From: CAZNQW01 sp964575225
GTDB lineage: Bacteria > Chloroflexota > Anaerolineae > JAAYZQ01
Length of the DNA stretch: 34,479 nucleotides
Assembly (NCBI GenBank): GCA_964575225.1
Contig: CAZNQW010000011.1
Span: forward strand, 1 to 34,479
Direction of reading: 5' to 3'
This document shows positions 31,404 through 34,479 of this stretch, in pieces (within the stretch, counting starts at the first letter, position 1; every line of letters begins with the position of its first letter). The position numbers and the translations under genes were made by a program. Under the pieces are notes generated by a model. The model worked only from the letters and a program-made list of their open reading frames with translations, searched no databases and had not been told where the DNA came from.

Positions 31404-32348
31404 ATGAACATTCCCACCGCTTTGCAATCGCTGATCGCTGCCGCCAGGGCGCCTCTGAACGACTGGCCCTCTCGATACCCCGAACACCGGGCCCTCGGGT
31501 ACCTGTGCAGTTATGCACCCCAGGAGATGATCCACGCGGCAGGCTGGACGCCCGTGCGCATCCGCGCCAACAGGGCCTCTCTCCGATACGTCGACGCTCA
31601 CCTGCAATCCTTCACCTGCGCCCTCTGCCGGAGCGCATTGGACCAGGTCCTGGACAGCAAGCTGGATTGGCTGAGGGGAACCGTCTTTAGCCATACCTGC
31701 GACACCATGCAGGCTCTGGCCGACCTGTGGCGGATGCACACCCCTGCCACCCATNNNNNNNNNNNNNNNNNNNNNNNNNNNNNNNNNNNNNNNNNNNNNN
31801 NNNNNNNNNNNNNNNNNNNNNNNNNNNNNNNNNNNNNNNNNNNNNNNNNNNNNNAATTCAACCCTGCCCTGAGCGCACTGCTTGCCGAACTTGAGAGTCA
31901 ACCACCGTTGGGCGACGGACCTCGCCTGTACCTGACCGGCGCTGTGCTCGACGAGCCTCGCCTTCTGGATCTGATCGATGACTTGGGCGCCCAGGTCGTC
32001 GGTGACGATCTATGCAGCGGCTCGCGCCACTTTTTCGCCTGCCCGTCCACAGACGGGAATCCCCTGAAGACCCTGGCCGATTGTTACTTGCAGCGGCCGC
32101 CCTGCCCCACCAAACTCGCACCGGCGCACGACGCAGCGCACGTCCTGATGGAGCAAGCAAGCCGGGTTGAGGCCGATGGAATCCTGTTTGTCCTGGCCAA
32201 GTTCTGCGAACCCCATGCCTTTGAGGTTGCCCGGATTCTGCCCCAACTCCGGCAGGCCGGCATTCCCTGCCTACTGCTGGAAATGGAGCATACCCCCAGC
32301 CTCGAAGCCCTACGCACCCGATTGCAGGCCTTTGTGGAAATGCTATGA
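31404..32348 (+). CDS. 2-hydroxyacyl-CoA dehydratase / benzoyl-CoA reductase-type subunit (interrupted by gap)
   Basis: HgdB/BcrC/FldC superfamily. N-terminal signatures are GYLCSYAPQEMIHAAGWTPVRI (split: YLCSYAPQEMIHAAGWTP), SFTCALCRSALD and FSHTCDTMQALADLW, with the cysteines that bind a 4Fe-4S cluster. The C-terminal half keeps LYLTGAVLDEPRLLDLIDDLGAQVVGDD (split: LIDDLGAQVVGDDLCSGSR) and FVLAKFCEPHAFEVARILPQL. The 100-base N gap lies between these parts, where relatives have roughly 80-100 residues, so the real gap is probably longer than shown. Members are electron-activated radical dehydratases or reductases that need a partner subunit and an activator ATPase; neither is in the window. 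The start at ATG 31404 is inferred; the frame is also open upstream to 31344. Confidence 0.85.
   Translation: MNIPTALQSLIAAARAPLNDWPSRYPEHRALGYLCSYAPQEMIHAAGWTPVRIRANRASLRYVDAHLQSFTCALCRSALDQVLDSKLDWLRGTVFSHTCDTMQALADLWRMHTPATHXXXXXXXXXXXXXXXXXXXXXXXXXXXXXXXXXXFNPALSALLAELESQPPLGDGPRLYLTGAVLDEPRLLDLIDDLGAQVVGDDLCSGSRHFFACPSTDGNPLKTLADCYLQRPPCPTKLAPAHDAAHVLMEQASRVEADGILFVLAKFCEPHAFEVARILPQLRQAGIPCLLLEMEHTPSLEALRTRLQAFVEML
31755..31854. other. Scaffold gap (100 N)
   Basis: Exactly 100 N, the conventional placeholder for a gap of unknown length, inside the dehydratase-type gene. The frame continuing across it is chance. Confidence 0.99.
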
Positions 32349-32378
32349 GCCCGGCTTGGCGACCCAGAGCCGCCGGGT

Positions 32379-32397
32379 CCGGCCCTCCAAGGGCCGG
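32379..32397 (+). terminator. Strong GC hairpin after the dehydratase gene
   Basis: CCGGCCCT (32379-32386), loop CCA, AGGGCCGG (32390-32397): eight perfect pairs, 31 bp beyond the stop. No T tract follows (GGCCTAAAA), so it may be an atypical terminator or an mRNA 3'-end stabiliser. Confidence 0.5.
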
Positions 32398-32488
32398 GGC
32401 CTAAAATGACCTTGGGCAACTCGAGAGCGTTTTGTACGTATAGTGAGCAAATTCGAACGGGGCTGAAATCCCCCACAAGAGGTCCGAT

Positions 32489-32518
32489 TTGGCCCAACAG
32501 GCCCCCTTGTGCTATACT
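32489..32518 (+). promoter_or_regulatory. Promoter of the ABC1 kinase gene, probably leaderless
   Basis: TTGGCC (32489-32494), 18-base spacer, TATACT (32513-32518). The ATG at 32526 begins only seven bases past the -10, where transcription should start, and no ribosome binding site precedes it. Confidence 0.65.
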
Positions 32519-32525
32519 GGCAATT

Positions 32526-34479
32526 ATGGAGAAACCGCCGTTAGACCGGCCCTACACACCTGAATATGTAAAAGCTCAGCTCAAGGAAGCGGGGCTGTGG
32601 CGAGCCCTGGGGCGCGTCGCGCAAATTGCCGGCTTGCTTCTGGTCGGGCTGTGGTGGCGAACCATCGACCGCTGGTCGTGGACCTATCGAAAAGGCGAGA
32701 TCGCCGAGGATCGGCAGCGGCGCCGGGCAGCCTGGTGGGTACAGCGCATTGCCAAAATGGGCCCGGCCTTTGTCAAAATCGGACAGGCGCTGGGCACCCG
32801 CCCCGACCTGATGCCTTTGACCTACGTGGAGGCCCTGTCGACCCTGCAAGACCAACTCCCCCCGTTCTCCAACGAGGTCGCCTTTGCCTGCTTTGAGGCC
32901 GAGCTGGGATGGAAGCCCGAAACGCTCCTGGCCCAATTCGACATGGAGCCCTTTGCCGCTGCCAGCCTGGGGCAGGTCTACTATGCGATCACCCACGAAG
33001 GAGACGAGGTCGCTGTCAAGATTCAGCGCCCCGACCTGGTTGAGGTTATCAGCCTGGATCTGGCCCTGATGCGTCGCCTGGGCGCGCTGCTGGAGCGGTT
33101 CCCGCGATTGAGCCGGAGACAGCCCTGGGTAAGCATCATCGACGAGTTCGGCGCCAAGCTGTTCGAGGAGCTGGATTATGTCCACGAGGCCTATCTGACT
33201 CGGGCCTTTCGCAGCCACATCGCCGACATACCGGGGATCTATGCCCCGCGCCTGTACCCCGAGCTAAGCAGCCGCCGGGTCATCACCACCGAGTTCATCC
33301 GCGGCATCAAAGTCACCGACAAGGAACGACTGCAAGCCGCCGAGATCGACATCCCCTACCTGCTGAGCCAGGGCGTGCGGGCCAACCTCAAGCAGCTTTT
33401 TGAGCATGGTCTGTTCCATGCCGATCCCCATCCGGGCAATCTGCTGGTGCGTCCCGAGGATGGCACCCTCGTCTTTATCGACTTTGGCATGATGGGGCTG
33501 ATCGAGCCCGAGAAGAAACTGCGCATCATCGAGATCTTTGTCGATGTCATCAATCAACGTCCCGAGAACCTGAAAGAGAACTTGATCGCCCTGGGGTGCC
33601 TGCGGCCCGATGCCCGCTGGGAAGAACTCGTCCCGCTGGCTAACCAGCTTTTCAAGTCGGTATTCGGCGGGGCCGACCGCCGCTACCGATTCCAGGACGT
33701 GACCCACAGCTTTGCCCCGCTGCTGTACGAGTACGAGTTCCGCATCCCGGTGGACTTTGGCTATATCATCCGGGCCATCATGACCCTGGAGGGCATCAGC
33801 CTCCAGCTCGCGCCCGACTTTGACATCTTTTCGGTGTCGGCGCCCTATGCCGTGCGCATGATGCTCACCTTCCCGGATCCCAGCCTGCGCCAACGGCTGA
33901 TCGACGAACTCCTCACAGCCGACGGCGAACTCAACTGGCATCGGCTGGAACAGTTGGCGGCGCTGGCTTCGCACGAAACCTCGTTCAAATTAGAGACCGA
34001 GGGCCTGGCGGCTCCCGCGCTCGACATGCTGCTCTCGCCCGAGGGCGCGAGCCTGCGCCGTGCCCTTGTGTCCGATCTATTCAAGAATTCGGATTCGACG
34101 AACCAGAGGGTGGAAAAGCTGGCCTCGCTCTTGAAGGCGGACCCATCGCTGTCAGGCCGAGCCATCCTCGACCGGCTAGTCGCCTTTCTGCTATCGCCCG
34201 AAGGGACCGAAACCCGCGCCCAGTTGACGGCTGGGCTCAAGGCCCGCGGCGACAAGAACCTGGATCTGTGGACGATGCTGGATCTGGTGGGCCTCACCCG
34301 GCAACTCCATCCCGACTTTCGCACGCGCACTCTTCTCAGCGCTCTGGGAAACTATCTCCTCTCGGAGGAGGGCAAACCCCTGCGCAACGAATTGGTGATT
34401 GCCGGAACCCATCGCATCGCCCAGGGCCTTCGAGGAGCCCTCGGCCTTCTGGCGCGCCCGGTGACCACCCCCTCGCAGC
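32526..34479 (+). CDS. ABC1/UbiB-family atypical protein kinase (3'-truncated)
   Basis: At least 651 residues, running off the contig. Family features in order: the KxGQ motif FVKIGQALGTRPDLMP (about residues 81-96), the Ala-rich nucleotide loop AAASLGQVYYA, VAVKIQRP with the ATP-site Lys, the catalytic FHADPHPGNLLV and the metal-binding FIDFGMMG. UbiB/ABC1 kinases support quinone or lipid metabolism at the membrane. An N-terminal hydrophobic stretch is short (AGLLLVGLWWR). Beyond the kinase core (~450 residues) a long C-terminal region contains three copies of LLS-P/E-EG-xxxRxxL at residues 502, 555 and 611. The ATG at 32526 is set by the promoter and by homology of the following residues; no ribosome binding site is present. 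Confidence 0.92.
   Translation, partial: MEKPPLDRPYTPEYVKAQLKEAGLWRALGRVAQIAGLLLVGLWWRTIDRWSWTYRKGEIAEDRQRRRAAWWVQRIAKMGPAFVKIGQALGTRPDLMPLTYVEALSTLQDQLPPFSNEVAFACFEAELGWKPETLLAQFDMEPFAAASLGQVYYAITHEGDEVAVKIQRPDLVEVISLDLALMRRLGALLERFPRLSRRQPWVSIIDEFGAKLFEELDYVHEAYLTRAFRSHIADIPGIYAPRLYPELSSRRVITTEFIRGIKVTDKERLQAAEIDIPYLLSQGVRANLKQLFEHGLFHADPHPGNLLVRPEDGTLVFIDFGMMGLIEPEKKLRIIEIFVDVINQRPENLKENLIALGCLRPDARWEELVPLANQLFKSVFGGADRRYRFQDVTHSFAPLLYEYEFRIPVDFGYIIRAIMTLEGISLQLAPDFDIFSVSAPYAVRMMLTFPDPSLRQRLIDELLTADGELNWHRLEQLAALASHETSFKLETEGLAAPALDMLLSPEGASLRRALVSDLFKNSDSTNQRVEKLASLLKADPSLSGRAILDRLVAFLLSPEGTETRAQLTAGLKARGDKNLDLWTMLDLVGLTRQLHPDFRTRTLLSALGNYLLSEEGKPLRNELVIAGTHRIAQGLRGALGLLARPVTTPSQ

Noticed and set aside
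31755..31854. Continuous 334-residue ORF across the N gap taken at face value
   Set aside because: A 100-N run is a placeholder; the frame match across it is accidental, and relatives have more residues in this interval.

Overview
The window is a bacterial contig of roughly 60% G+C with about 26 protein genes, two scaffold gaps (7251-7260 and 31755-31854) and untrimmed Illumina adapter at its left end (1-46). Gene content points to a Chloroflexota-type bacterium (Anaerolineae-like): a variant System I cytochrome c maturation cluster, an ABC1-family kinase, paired DUF58/DUF4129 membrane proteins, and an iron-sulfur flavoprotein beside a 2-hydroxyacyl-CoA dehydratase-type subunit. This assignment is inferred from gene content alone. 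I saw no rRNA, tRNA, CRISPR array, insertion sequence or attachment site.

Layout. 47-1202 (-) is the N-terminal half of Tex, cut by the contig end. 1270-4888 (-) is a translationally coupled pair of Dpp-type ABC permeases with unusual extensions: a TPR-like cytosolic N-terminus on the B subunit and an M28-peptidase-like, ligand-poor domain on the C subunit, which is interrupted by a one-base frameshift in a poly-G run. 5433-6002 (+) is a methyltransferase. 5999-23520 (-) is an unbroken co-directional array of 18 genes. In transcription order these are csoR, copZ, copA, a triple-DsbA lipoprotein, a zinc-ribbon membrane protein, ccmE, ccmF, a small zinc-ribbon protein, a secreted-domain membrane protein, ccmA, ccmB, ccmC, ccmD, ccdA, a TlpA/ResA thioredoxin, DUF2085, DUF58 and DUF4129. 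Gaps are at most about 100 bp and many are ATGA-type overlaps. The only strong promoter seen for the array lies upstream of csoR, next to a CsoR-type operator. 23701-25068 (+) is a divergent dihydropyrimidinase. 25187-28579 (-) holds a degenerate receiver protein and a histidine kinase/NarL regulator pair, separated by a terminator. 28982-32348 (+) holds a nitrilase-fold protein lacking its catalytic Cys, a flavoprotein and a dehydratase subunit. 32526-34479 (+) is a UbiB/ABC1 kinase running off the end.

The most striking feature is the gene at 18672-20483. Conventional reading splits it into three ORFs, but all are in one frame and are separated by two TGA codons. Both TGAs fall exactly where a DsbA-fold protein has its catalytic cysteine (DFQ-UGA-P-Y-C and DFQ-UGA-P-A-C). 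Each is followed by a 6-7 bp hairpin with the same CGUGA loop at the same distance (22-26 nt after the UGA), and the two stems differ by paired changes. I read it as one lipoprotein of three tandem DsbA domains, exactly 184 residues apart, with two selenocysteines and a third domain whose active site is S-S-E-S.

Working hypothesis: copper sensing and export, extracytoplasmic thiol/selenol redox chemistry and heme attachment to c-type cytochromes are encoded together. CcmE carries the CxxxY rather than HxxxY heme-binding motif and no CcmH is visible, as in the known variant System I. Two zinc-ribbon or secreted-domain proteins in the cluster are candidates for the missing apocytochrome-handling functions.
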